Shown here in pieces: positions 25,229 through 38,200 of a stretch of DNA of 64,000 nt (its first letter is position 1; each line of letters starts with the position of its first letter). The stretch covers positions 180,572 to 244,571 of the forward strand of contig JAVDOI010000125.1 of the NCBI GenBank assembly GCA_032191485.1, written 5' to 3'. The notes under the pieces are model-generated. The model worked only from the letters and a program-made list of their open reading frames with translations, searched no databases and had not been told where the DNA came from. A program made the translations under genes and the position numbers. This DNA is from Leptoclinus maculatus (lineage: Eukaryota > Chordata > Actinopteri > Perciformes > Stichaeidae).

Positions 25229-25715
25229 AAGACACTTTCAGACTGTATATAAGAAGTGGACGTAGTCATCATGACGTCACCCATTGATTTGTGGACTGAT
25301 GTTATGAAGCCTTGAGTCGCCATCTTGGCTTTTTGCAACCAGTGAACAGGAAGTGACCATATCTGGACTGAGGAGGAGTGACGTAGAGACGCCGTATACG
25401 TCTCTGGTAGAGACCTGTCAATCACTGTGTAGCCCCGCCCCTAAAGCATCCCCTGCTTTATGGTCTGTTTGACTCTAAATGGACCATAATGTACTAAATG
25501 AACATCATGCTGTATTGAAGAAGACTTGAAACTAGAGATTGAGACCATAAACTCATGTTTACAATGTTTACTGAGGTAATAAATCAAGAGAGAAGTAGAG
25601 TCATTTTCTCATAGACTTCTATACAACCAGAGGAGTCGCCCCCTGGTGGACACTAGAGAGAATGCAGCTTTAACACATGAAGCATCGGCTTCACTCGGCA
25701 GAACCGGAGGTTGCC
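25229..25715 (-). repeat. 0.5-kb interspersed repeat, full-length-like copy E
   Basis: The best copy to define the family. Read on the minus strand it begins near ACCTCCGGTTCTG and continues through GCTGCATTCTCTCTAGTG, CCACCAGGGGGCGAC (25635-25649), TATAGAAGTCTATGAG, an AT-rich middle with CATGATGTTCATTTAGTAC, CCATAAAGCAGGGGATGC, GGGGCGGGGCTACAC, GATTGACAGGTCTC, CCAAGATGGCGACTC and ACTACGTCCACTTC, ending TATATACAGTCTG. There are no obvious terminal inverted repeats, tRNA-like head or reading frame, so I leave its class open. Confidence 0.92.
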
Positions 25716-26578
<863 letters not shown>

Positions 26579-26650
26579 ACAGACAGAGAAAGTGAGACGG
26601 GTGAGGAGAGACAGAAGGAGGGAACTGGAGACAAGGGATGGAAAAATGAA

Positions 26651-26652
<2 letters not shown>

Positions 26653-26738
<86 letters not shown>

Positions 26739-26749
26739 TGTGTGTGTGG
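26653..26749. repeat. (GT)n microsatellite
   Basis: Second of three, with a GG interruption near 26730. Confidence 0.98.
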
Positions 26750-26813
26750 CAGATGGTGAGTAGAGACGGAGAGGTTCATATTACAGTATCAAAATATCTA
26801 CTCATGTTTACTG

Positions 26814-26952
<139 letters not shown>

Positions 26953-27199
26953 CTCTGGATGATCCTCAGGTCTTTATCTCCATCTAGTGGTCTGATTGTG
27001 ATAATAAAAACGAAGTCAAATGTACTTTATTTTACATTAAAACCATATGAGATGATGTTTATATTGTCTGTACTCTATATATTCATAGTTATACTACTGT
27101 CTATTGTACTTATACCTGCACTTCATGTTGTGGTAACTGTCATGTTCATACTGTACTTATATATCTTAACGTCTTCATATTTACACTCGTGGAAATAAA

Positions 27200-27880
27200 A
27201 CGTTCTAACTAGAACCATGAATGGTTCTTCGGCTGGTCCTATAGGGAAACCGTTTTTAACCTTTTATAAAGGATCCATCTGAAACCCTTTCAGAGGGTTC
27301 TACCTAGAACCCAACATGAAAGCTTATACCCAGGACCATCTATGAAAGGTTCCACCCAGAACCCGTATGAGAGGTTCCAAGGAGAATCCTTCTATGGTGT
27401 AATGGTTCCATCCAGAACCCTCTCAAGAGGATTTGTGCATAAACCTTCCATCTTCTAAGGGTGCTGACAAGAACCCGCCCTTTCATATTACAAAGGTACA
27501 ATCTAGAACACACCTAGGGGGTTCTACAGGGAACACTTTCATATTCCAAGAGTTTCATCGAGAAAACACCCAGGGGTTCTACAAGGAACCTTTTCATATT
27601 CCATGGGCTTCATCTAGAACACACTCACGAGGCTCCTCAAGGACCAGGGCTGATGTGGTGCAGCTCAACCCACAACCATCTTGGTTCACAATCACAGTTC
27701 TGGTGGGTGAGGTCTGAGAGGATCTTTTAACGATCCTTGAAGAACGCTTTCTTCCAAAAAGAGTTCTTTGGATGAAAAGGGTTCTAAATGAAACCCTTAG
27801 TCCTGCAGAAAACCCTTGAAAAAAGGGTTCTTCCGAAGCAAATGGTTAGAACCTCAGCCCTTCAGGAGGAGCCCTTTGGG
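27200..27880. repeat. Degenerate GGTTC/GAACC repeat region
   Basis: GAACC and its complement GGTTC recur every 20-35 bp (GGTTCTACCTAGAACCC, AGGTTCCACCCAGAACCC and similar). Each pair forms a small interrupted palindrome. It resembles a known type of fish dispersed tandem repeat. The frame at 27433-27717 follows from it and is not a gene. Confidence 0.75.
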
Positions 27881-27924
27881 AACCCTAATGTCTTAGGTAG
27901 TACCCCTTACTATTACACTCAGAT

Positions 27925-28008
27925 CCTGTTTGATGCAGCTTACTTCCTGTTTGATGCAGCTTACTTCCTGTTTGATGCAGCTTACTTCCTGTTTGATGCA
28001 GTATACTT
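27925..28008. repeat. 21-bp tandem repeat, four copies
   Basis: The unit CCTGTTTGATGCAGCTTACTT starts at 27925, 27946, 27967 and 27988; the last copy diverges at its end. It is followed by GTCAATAAAGTTCAATC, a retrotransposon-like 3' end. Confidence 0.97.
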
Positions 28009-28162
28009 GTTCTCTGTGAAATGTCAATAAAGTTCAATCTAATCTAACCCAACAGCCGACTGTTGTAATGTTATATTGTAAGTGTGACTGTTTGCATGTG
28101 TGTCAGTCACAGAAACAGACAAAGGAAACAGAAAATGTCTTGACCAACATTTCACATGTGTG

Positions 28163-28223
<61 letters not shown>

Positions 28224-28930
28224 CTAAGTGCTCAGTCCATGCTGGAGGCGAGTCGAGGCATTGCACTACTAGCCTACTTTAGGACAGGTCAGTCCTCTAA
28301 AAGCATCCAGCCACCGTGAAATTCATATTATTCCCATGGAGGACGGACGGACACACACACACACACACAGACAGACACACACACACACACAGACACACAC
28401 ACACCATAGTGTATAGCATCATCTCTGTGCTCCTAACACGCCAGTTCACAGAAAACACGAGAAGAAAAGAAAACGTATACAAACGGTGAGAATGGACTTT
28501 TCAGTGACGAAGGAAACGTTTTGTGTTCAGCAGCGAAACTAAAAAAATAATATTTACATATTAACAAATGTATGTATTTTAGGTTTTTCTTCCATTTTGA
28601 ACAATGGTAGACAAATACATTTAAAACATACATTATTATTCCAAGCAGAGTATTTTTTTGACTACTCAAATAAAGTACCTGAAAGTGTATATTAGTATAG
28701 TACTTGATTAAATGTACTTTTCACTACAGGTTGGCTTGTTAATAATAATAATATTAAGAGCAATAATAATAAATAGTAATAATAGTCTCATGAGGACTCA
28801 TCTGCAACATAATGAGTACTTTTAAGTACTTTTTTCTGATGATATTTCAGTACGTTTACTCGAGTATTATTCTGAATGCAGTACTCAGTACTTCCTCCAC
28901 TGTAGTACTGTAGTATAGTAAAGTGTGACT
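28009..28930. other. Intergenic DNA upstream of frmd7
   Basis: (CA)n at about 28163-28220 and 28351-28404, then AT-rich DNA, then at about 28780-28920 a common fish repeat of the AGTACTTTTA / ACTTCCTCCACTG type. No gene. Confidence 0.65.
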
Positions 28931-29170
28931 GTATAGGAGAAGCCGTGTTGGTGGTAACGCGTGGGTTCAGTGTCTGGAAACAACGTCACGTATCTGGAGA
29001 GCGCGCGCTCCAGCGGCAGCCACGGATCCCCGGAGAGGATGAAGATGGTGATGATGAGGAGCGCGTGAAACCGTCGCGGTTCCGCTCTGACTTTTGGATT
29101 TACCGTCAGGATGGTGGCTGGCATCACGGATGGAGTCCCGTGGTTGTAATCCCTCGTGAGAGACACGGAG
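28931..29170 (+). promoter_or_regulatory. frmd7: frmd7 promoter and 5' UTR candidate
   Basis: CpG-rich segment (GCGCGCGCTCC, GCGCGTGAAACCGTCGCGG) immediately before the start codon, contrasting with AT-rich flanks. An in-frame TAA at 29147-29149 lies 21 bases upstream of the ATG, so no longer in-frame start exists in this exon. There are out-of-frame upstream ATGs. The transcription start cannot be placed. Confidence 0.45.
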
Positions 29171-29293
29171 ATGGGGGACCGTCCCCGGCGGCGACTCGGC
29201 AGCCTCACGACCAAGTCCCGGGTCTCCAAGGAGACGAAGCTCCGGCTGCGCGTGGTGTTCCTGGATGACAGCGAGCGCACGTTCGAGGTGGAA
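29171..29293 (+). CDS. frmd7: frmd7 coding exon 1
   Basis: 41 codons, phase 0. ATG in good context (CGGAGATGG). Encodes a basic leader, then LRLRVVFLDDSERTFEVE, the first beta strand of the FERM F1 lobe. Donor GAA|GTAAGT. Confidence 0.9.
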
Positions 29294-31840
29294 GTAAGTT
29301 CGTCACCAGTTGAAATAAATTGGTTTATTTGTACTTATTTCGCTTGCGCACGTGCAGCCCTCTCTGTGATACACAGTAGTTTACCAACTAAGGGCATTTA
29401 ATCAGGTACTGTGTCCAATTTTGAGGTACTTGTACTCTAAAGGTTAAGTATTTCCATTTTAATGCTACTGTGTTCTTCCACTCCACCAGATTCATTGGAG
29501 AGCTTTATAGTTTGCAGATTCAGAATACAAAATATAAATAAACTACATGATGATGTGTTATTATGGATTAAAGTACACGAGCTCTACCTTTACCAGCTAC
29601 AACATTAAAGTGATGAACACATTAATGCATCAATAATAATAATCCAATGATACACACTATTCTACATATTGAGTACTTTTAGATGATACTTTTGTACTTT
29701 TACTTAAGTAAAATGTTGAAAACAGGACTTTTACTTGAAGTATTTTCACACTGTGGTATTACTACTTTTAATTAAGTAAAACATTTAATACTTCCTCCAC
29801 TACTGCTTATTTGAACTACTAATATATTAGTAGTATATCATATTGTAACACCAAACCGCTAATGTGTACTTTTATAATACAGGACTTTTAGTCATAACAG
29901 AGTATTTGTTTACCATAAAAGTACATAACAAGTAAAAGATCTGAGTACTTATACCCTGCAGGCCTTAGGGGGGTTGAGCAGTCGACCTGTTTTAGTTAAC
30001 GACTCGTTCATCACTGAAAGTTGGATTTCTCCCACATAACCACAGTATCTTGATTTTTGAGGCCTTCACTTCTACTTCTGTGCTTATTGTTAAACCGGCA
30101 AAACGTGTCACGTTCACAGCTCCACAGTGTCCCTTCACACCTATTAATGAGTAGTGCTTCTTCCTAAATGATCAATAAATTAAAACCATCCATCCATCCA
30201 TTTATCATCCATCCATCCATTTATCCATCTATCATCCATCCATTCATCCATTCATCCATTCATCCATCATCCATCATCCATCATCCATCATCCATCATCC
30301 ATCCATCCATTCATCCATTCATTTATCCATCTATCATCCATCCATTTATCATCCATCCATCCATTTATCCATCTATCATCCATCCATCCATTCATCTATC
30401 ATCCATCCATTCATCCATTCATCCATCATCCATCATCCATCATCCATCCATCCATTCATCCATTCATTTATCCATCTATCATCCATCCATTTATCATCCA
30501 TCCATCCATTTATCCATCCATCATCCATCCATTCATCCATTCATCCATTCATCCATTCATCCATTCATCCATCATCCATCATCCATCATCCATCATCCAT
30601 CCATCCATTCATTTATCCATCTATCATCCATCCATTTATCCATCTATCATCCATCTATCATCCATCCATCATCCATCCATTTATCCATCCATCCATCATC
30701 CATCCATTTATCCATCCATTCATTTATCCATCTATCATCCATCCATCATCCATCATCCATCCATTTATCCATCCATCCATCATCCATCCATCTATCATCC
30801 ATCCATCATCCATCATCCATCCATTTATCCATCCATCCATCATCCATCCATCTATCCATTTATCCATCTATCATCCATCCATTTATCCATCCATCATCCA
30901 TCCATTTATCCATCCATATATCCATTCATCCATCCATCCATCCATCCATCTATCAGAAGCAAGAGAGACTACAAAACATAGATTTTAAACTTTAAGGTGA
31001 AATGAAACAGATGCTTAATGCCATGAAACTACTGTCGGTGCCTCAGAAGCAGAGATACTAGATATGCTCATTAAGATACTCGTTACTGCCTTTCATCAAA
31101 TGTCATAGACTGGACTGAGTCATTTTAAGTTAAAGTGTTAAAACTTCAAGGAGGTCAGCTTCTCAAATTCAAATGTTTGTCTTCTGTGTACACTTAACTA
31201 AATATATTTGGGTTTAGGTTTGTTGGTCACCTTTGGTTTTAGGAAATAATAATAAGAAAATAATCAGTAGATAAATGAATGATGTTGCAGCCATAGATGG
31301 ATTCCGAAGACTAGAAGACACTTTTATGAAATTATAATTAGGTAAAAAAATTAGGCAGAAATTTGGACAAAAACAATCTTTTTTCAGTCGTTACAAATCG
31401 TCAAACGTCCTCACTAGCATATGAAATATCATGATCATAAATTAAACATTGTTCTTCCTCTAAGAATCAAATGCCAACTTGACAACAAATGTCACGCTAA
31501 AATCATTCAGAGTTAAATCAGCAGCTCGTTGGGAGCTTCATCAAATATAATTAGGATTGTTAAGGACAGATTTACAATAAATACAGAGAATTGGACTAAT
31601 ATAGATTTCTAATTAAATATCTTAAGGAATCAGACAAATACTAAGGAAATCAAACAGTTACAGATGTTTCCCCGGCTGCCAAACATCTGTGTGACGTGAA
31701 AACGTCTGGATGTGAAACGTAAACCCTCTGCTGTCTATGAACCGTCATGTGCTCCACTGTGCAGCTGCAGAACAGCAGAGAGACGCTCCGTGTTGGTCAA
31801 CATGACGCCGCCTTCGAGGCAGCAACGCAATCTAAAAAGA

Positions 31841-31877
<37 letters not shown>

Positions 31878-34800
31878 CTCGCAGTATTGTGTTAGCAAAG
31901 TAGCTCCTGTCGGTTTCCCTCCGGGACATTAGTAGCATCTCAACAAGGAGGAGGAGAAGGAGGAAATAGAAGAAAGAAAGAAAAAAAGAAGGGATGAATG
32001 GATGGATGAGGGCAAAAATAAACTGTACCCACCCTGTGATAAATATAGTGTGTGTGGTAATATGTGTGCGTGAGACCAAACCCGTACTAAGATGTGGTGG
32101 AGGATAAAAGATGGAAGGACTGGTGGAGGAATGGTGGCTAGTAGTGAAATGTACTCTCAAAGTTTATTTTAGGAAAAAAATGTAACCTATTAATGATTTC
32201 AGGAATAGTAAACTAAATTTGGGTCAAACTGAAACAGTTTTCTAATTTTGTTGTTTTTTAAACTACGTAGAATACAAAATGTATAACTTTGGTGCCACCC
32301 AGTGGTACGAAAAATAAATGCAGGCTGGTATTCTATTACAAAAGTACTCCACTGATTTAGCATTGCACTCAGGCGGCAACTTCTAGTGTCCACCAGGGGG
32401 CGACTCCTCTGGTTGTATAGAAGTCTATGAGAAAATGACTCTACTTCTCTCTTGATTTATTACCTCAGTAAACATTGTAAACATGAGTTTATGGTCTCAA
32501 TCTCTAGTTTCAAGTCTTCTTCAATACAGCATGATGTTCATTTAGTACATTATGGTCCATTTAGAGTCAACAGACCATAAAGCAGGGGATGCTTTAGGGG
32601 CGGGGCTACACAGTGATTGACAGGTCTCTACCAGAGACGTATACGGCGTCTCTTCGTCATTGCAAATATGGTGACGACTGTAATCCAAGATGGCGATGGC
32701 GAAATCTCCGAACTCAAGGCTTCAAAACATCAGTCCACAAATCAACAGATGTCATCACGAGGGCTACGTCCACTTCTTATATACAGTCTATGATCGCACT
32801 CCTATAACACCCGCAGACTCACGATGGACTGTTGTTTTTCAAAATCGATGCAGCAAAATCGATGCAGCATTCTCCGTCCTTGGCGGCTACATTACCCACA
32901 ATGCAACACAATTGCAGACAGAGATTCTTGTGAGCTATGCGAGTAGCGGCTACAGAGGTCTCACTTCTCTCCAACTCTGTGTTATTTTTCATTTTTAAAC
33001 TTCTCAGTAGACATAATTATAAAATAAATAATTTTAGGAAAGAAAAAAAATCAGTGTTGTTCTCCATCGCAATTTCCAGCCAGCAGATTGGACCATAAAG
33101 TTGCTTTCCACTCAATTTGTACTCTATTCCGCTCTATTGAGACTAACTGCTCTGTTGTTGTGGGGGCGGCCATTTGTTTCCAGTAATCATCGGTTGGGCC
33201 TGTGTTCTCTTTATAAATCGGTTACAGCTGCTCCGTCCCTCCTCTTCCTCCCTCTCTTGACAAGTTAATGAAGGGCGTCCAGCGACCCCCGCCGGGGCGA
33301 TGAACGCCGGCTAGCAGACAGCAATTCGCTAAAAAAAAACAACCTTGTGTTGCAATGCATGAACAGCATCTCGGTAATTAGAGAGAGAAAGGAGGAGCGG
33401 AGAGGAGGAAGCGATTAAAGAAGGGAAAGAGGAGAGAGGTTTGAGGTGGAAAGGATGACCGCAAATTCACAACATCAAAACGTATGAAATCAAGCATCTA
33501 AATGTCTTGTTAACACCAAGACATCATTGACTTTTCTTACCTTTTTTTGTGTGAAAGGCAAAGAGTCAATGGACCTCCAGCTCATATTATGAACAGAGAA
33601 TATTATACAAACTCTCAATATGCAAAGTGAACTAATTAACGGAGAGCTGCACCACATAGTCTGGAGTCCCCCGAGTATCCCCGGACTTTTAAGAGCGTCT
33701 CATTTAAAAAAATCCAATCATCCCTCTCACTCTGTTCCTCCATCTTTTAATTCTCTCTCAGCAAAAGGTTTTAGGAGGCGACTTCTTCAACAAAGTGTGT
33801 GGTCATCTGAAGCTGCTGGAGAAAGAGTACTTTGGACTGGAGTTCAGACACCACGGCGGCAACTACGTAAGAGAAAGTAAAACACACGGAACAAAGATTA
33901 TTTTGGGATTTCTTTGTCATTTAACTGTATTTCGGTTCGCAGGTGTGGTTGGAGCTGCTGAAGCCGCTGGCCAAACAGATTAAATGTAAGTTCCGAAAGG
34001 ATCCATCAACTTTTTTGTGGCTTAGCTAATTCCGGCTAAAATAATCCTCTTTTTTTTTTTTTTTCATCCAGCTATTTGAAAGCAGTGTGAGGATTAATTT
34101 GCCAATTTATCTTGAATAACACTGGGCTCTTATTTTGAAATGAAAGCCAAATGAGTAGGGAGTTGGAACTATGATCGGCATTCATGCGATTATGATTGAG
34201 AGCTGATTATGTGTCTCATTTTATGTGTGATGCTGTATTTTTATTGAGAGGTAAAGTCCCGCCTCTTCCTTTGGACCACCATGGGTCGATGAGACAAATG
34301 TTTTTTTTTATCCCGTTTGAATTACACACATCATGTTATGATGCTTCCTGGATAAGAAAAAGAGTTGCCGGATAAAACACATCAGGTAAGATAACGTTCC
34401 ACTTGTGCGTGGAACATAGCTAAGTTAGCTCGCTAGCTAAATTGGGTTCTTTTTCAGTGTATTAACTTTAATTTTGTTGTATATTTCAGCTGTGATTCTC
34501 TTTCTTTTTCCTCTCTCTCCTGTCAGACACCAGCGACCTGTTCTTCAGGTTTATAGTGAAGTTCTTTCCACCAGATCCTGGACAGCTGAAGAGAAGCCTC
34601 ACCAGGTAACAGCGTCCTCTGATATGATTGTGATGTTTTATGCTGAATTTGCAATCATAGGTTATGGTATTGTTTGTGTGTAGGTATCTTTTTGCCTTAC
34701 AGATGAAGCAGGACTTGTGTCACGGCAGTCTGACCTGCAATGACAACAGCGCCGCCCTGCTGGTCTCTCACATACTGCAGTGTAAGCATTACATTATAAC

Positions 34801-35173
34801 AGTTCCTGTCCAGGTAAAAACCTCGTATCTCCAGATGTGTTGATGTTGAATGTTTGTGATAAACTGAAGGGTGAAGTGTTCCTTTATGTGTTGAGGAAAT
34901 CCTCCCACTTCTTCAGCTGAATAAAGTCTTTAAAAAGCCTCTTGGATCAGCTGGAAGATGAATCGTCACAAAGCTGCTTGTTCTTTTTAGAGACACAAGG
35001 TTCTCACAGAACGCTACAAACATGATGATCTTATAGAATATGATGCATTGATGTAGATTAAACTCTAACTTAACCCAACAGTTTTCTGCATAACTCTAGC
35101 AGCTAAAGGAAAAAAATCATGTTTGTATTATAATTTGCGCAAACATTGTTTTACCAGGCGTTTTTTAATGTAA

Positions 35174-35252
<79 letters not shown>

Positions 35253-38200
35253 GCAGCAGAGCTAGGCGACTATGACGAGGAGCTGGACAGTCACCATTTA
35301 GAGATGAAGCAGTACGTCCCAAACCAGGAATATCTAGACCACAAGATCACCAAGTTTCACAGGAAACACAGGTACACACTCTCCTAAGGATGTTCTTACA
35401 GACCATAAACAGACCATAAAGAAGGGGATGCTTTAGGGCGGGCTTACTGTGATTGACAGGTCGCTACCACCAAGTTGTCCGGTCAGGGAGTTGTCCATGT
35501 TTTCGTCTTACAACTTTAAGGCTTTCACAGTGTGGTTTTTTTTAGTTCATGAAAGTTGAAAAAAACATGATTGCCACAAAAAACAAGATGGTGGCCACTA
35601 GAAACCAAGATGGCGACGGACAAAAACCAAGTTGGCGACCATCAAAAACCAAGTAGGCGACCACCAAATAAACTCAAGACCAAAAACCAATGGGTGACGT
35701 CACTGTGACTACGTCCACTTCTTATATACAGTCTGTGGTTGATTTTGACCCAAAAACATGGCCACAAAACCTGCAAAACCTCACACCCATTGTCATTAAT
35801 GGTAAAATGTGTTTGGTTCATACCTTCTCTGTAGAGGTTCGTCTCCAGGAGACTCTGACATCCAGCTGCTGGAGTTGGCGAGGAAGCTGGACATGTACGG
35901 CATCCGGCCTCACCCCGCTCACGACGGGGAGGGAATGAGGATCAACTTGGCGGTGACACACTCTGGAGTCCTGGTCTTTCAGGTTAGTGGTTCAGGGTCT
36001 CAAACATAAACCTGCCGTCGCTCTACTCTGCCAGCAGGAGGTGCTGTTTATGTCCACAGTAGCAGCTCAGCTCTAGGGAGGGATCGTCTGTCGGTTCGTC
36101 CAAAGTGAAATATCTCAACAAATATTGAATGGATTGCCATTAAATTTGGTACAAACATTCAGGGTTTCCAGATGATGAATCCTAAATAATTTAGTGACCC
36201 CTTGACTTTTTAATTTAGCGCCACCAACACGTTAAAACTGACCAAAATCCTAGTCGTCTTGCACCGATGGACATTTGTTCTGCACTTTCTAGGGAAACAC
36301 CAAAATCAACACGTTCAGCTGGGGGAAGATCCGCAAGCTGAGCTTCAAGCGCAAACATTTCCTCATCAAACTACACGACAAAGTCGGGGTGAGGACCTGT
36401 TACGTTTCATATGTTCAATATTTATCTGTACACATACTGTGTGCGTCTGTTGATGGGAGGTATTTGTCCATGCAGCCGTCGTGTAAGGACACACTGGAGT
36501 TGTCCATGTCCAGCCGAGATGTGTGCAAGTCCTTCTGGAAGACGTGTGTGGAGTACCACGCCTTCTTCAGGCTGTCCGAAGAACCCAAGACGATGCACAA
36601 AACACTGCTGTCCTGTAAAGGCTCCAGCTTTAGATACAGGTAAAACACACACTGCTGGGGTGGGAAAGGTAATAAACTCCAGTTGGTTTACTTTTGTCAC
36701 ATTTTCTTGCCTCCGATTGTTTATAAAGTGTATAAGAAGACGTAACTTTACAAGTAAAAGTCCTGCATTCAAAATTTCACACATGTATTAGCTTAAAAAT
36801 ATACTTATATTCATAACTTTAAAAGTAAATAATCCTCTGGTGAATTTAGAAGCTAGCGTAGTGGTGGAGGATGATGGTTTTTTTGTTTGTGTGTCAGCGG
36901 ACGGACGCAGAAACAGCTGCTGGGGTGTATGGGGTCAGGGGAGAAGAAGCCTTCGCACTTTGAGAGGTGAGAATACATTCATCAGACTACTTGATCGTAG
37001 TTTAGCTCATTCTGATGCTAAAATGTACCCGTTTTATGAAAATACCACCACCAGCAAACATTGTGCTGATCCACCCAAAACTAGAGCTTTATAATTACTT
37101 CTTTCAGTCAAAGAACTTGGATGATCAAGTTTAACTCTTTGATCTATTTTCCTCCTGTGAACCTCAGGTCATCATATATTAAAGGAAAATTGGGGAAAAG
37201 ATAAAAACAGGATAAAGAAGGCAAGAAAGGCCACTTCTTTTGGTTCTCATGTATTGTTGTCTTCTCGCTCTTCATCCAGGACTTACTGTCAGTCAGACTT
37301 CGACCCCAGACAGTGTCGCTCTTCTCCCGATCTCCTCACGGACGTCTCCAAACAAGTAAGACAAACTATCATTTATGCACATAAACATGCATATGGACTT
37401 CTTTTCTCTTAGTACACATGATGATGATGTTTGGATCGAAAAGCGAAGGCAGAATAATTCCAAGAACACGTTCTCTAACGATGGCTCGCAATTTTTGTTG
37501 GCTTGTTTTTTAACAATGGCTGAAGAATACATGTTTCTCAACTAAACTATTAGAGAGATGGAGTGAAAATGGTGCCAATAGGCTGATTAATAGCTAATTA
37601 AAATAAGTGTTGCTTGCAGTATAGGAAAGCCTAATGTTTGTGTTTCTTACCTCCTCAGTTGTACGAGCACTCCCACCTGTTCACCCGGTCGGGTCACGCC
37701 ATGGCGGTCTGCAGTCAGGATGAGTCGGACCCACATCACCGAGGCGTGGACAACGTCGACGTCAGAGGAGGAGGGGCTAAACGCAGCCAATCATCTGTCG
37801 AGGTCACCCAGAGGTCCCGCCCTCTCACCCAAGTCACCCCACTCTCTCCGTCTCTTCACACGTCAACCCCCTCGCCCAAGACGAGATCTGCCTCCACATC
37901 CTCCGTGATGGAGGACCTGAGGGGGGGACGGATCGGGGTGCAGCGCCAAGCCCAAAGGCTAGCCGGCGTCTACGGTAACCGCTCGCGCCGTCGGCCCAAC
38001 CCCCAGCCGCACCCGGACGCCGCTCAGCAGCTGGTGCTCCTCTACCCGAACAGTCCGGCCTACCAGTATCACCCCATCCTCCCAACATTCCCGTTGGTCG
38101 GTTCTTCCCCTCTCAACCGGCACCCTTACTTATCGGACTACGTTACCGTTTCCTCCCTGGAGCGCTTCCCACAGCCGAGGAGGCGGGAATTCGTGATGAT

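Larger units (their letters stand above)
29294..33761 (+). other. frmd7: frmd7 intron 1
   Basis: The largest frmd7 intron. It holds AGTACTTTTACTTAAGTA-type dispersed repeat (about 29400-29960), the ATCC array (30186-30960), a (GT)n at about 31842-31875, copy F of the 0.5-kb repeat (32369-32798) and a unique block at 33140-33400 that may be regulatory. No additional exon is seen. Confidence 0.8.

Noticed and set aside
27433..27717. 94-codon frame
   Set aside because: Lies in the GGTTC/GAACC repeat; no domain.
30168..30995. 275-codon frame of Ile/His/Pro/Ser repeats
   Set aside because: It is the ATCC/ATTT array in frmd7 intron 1.
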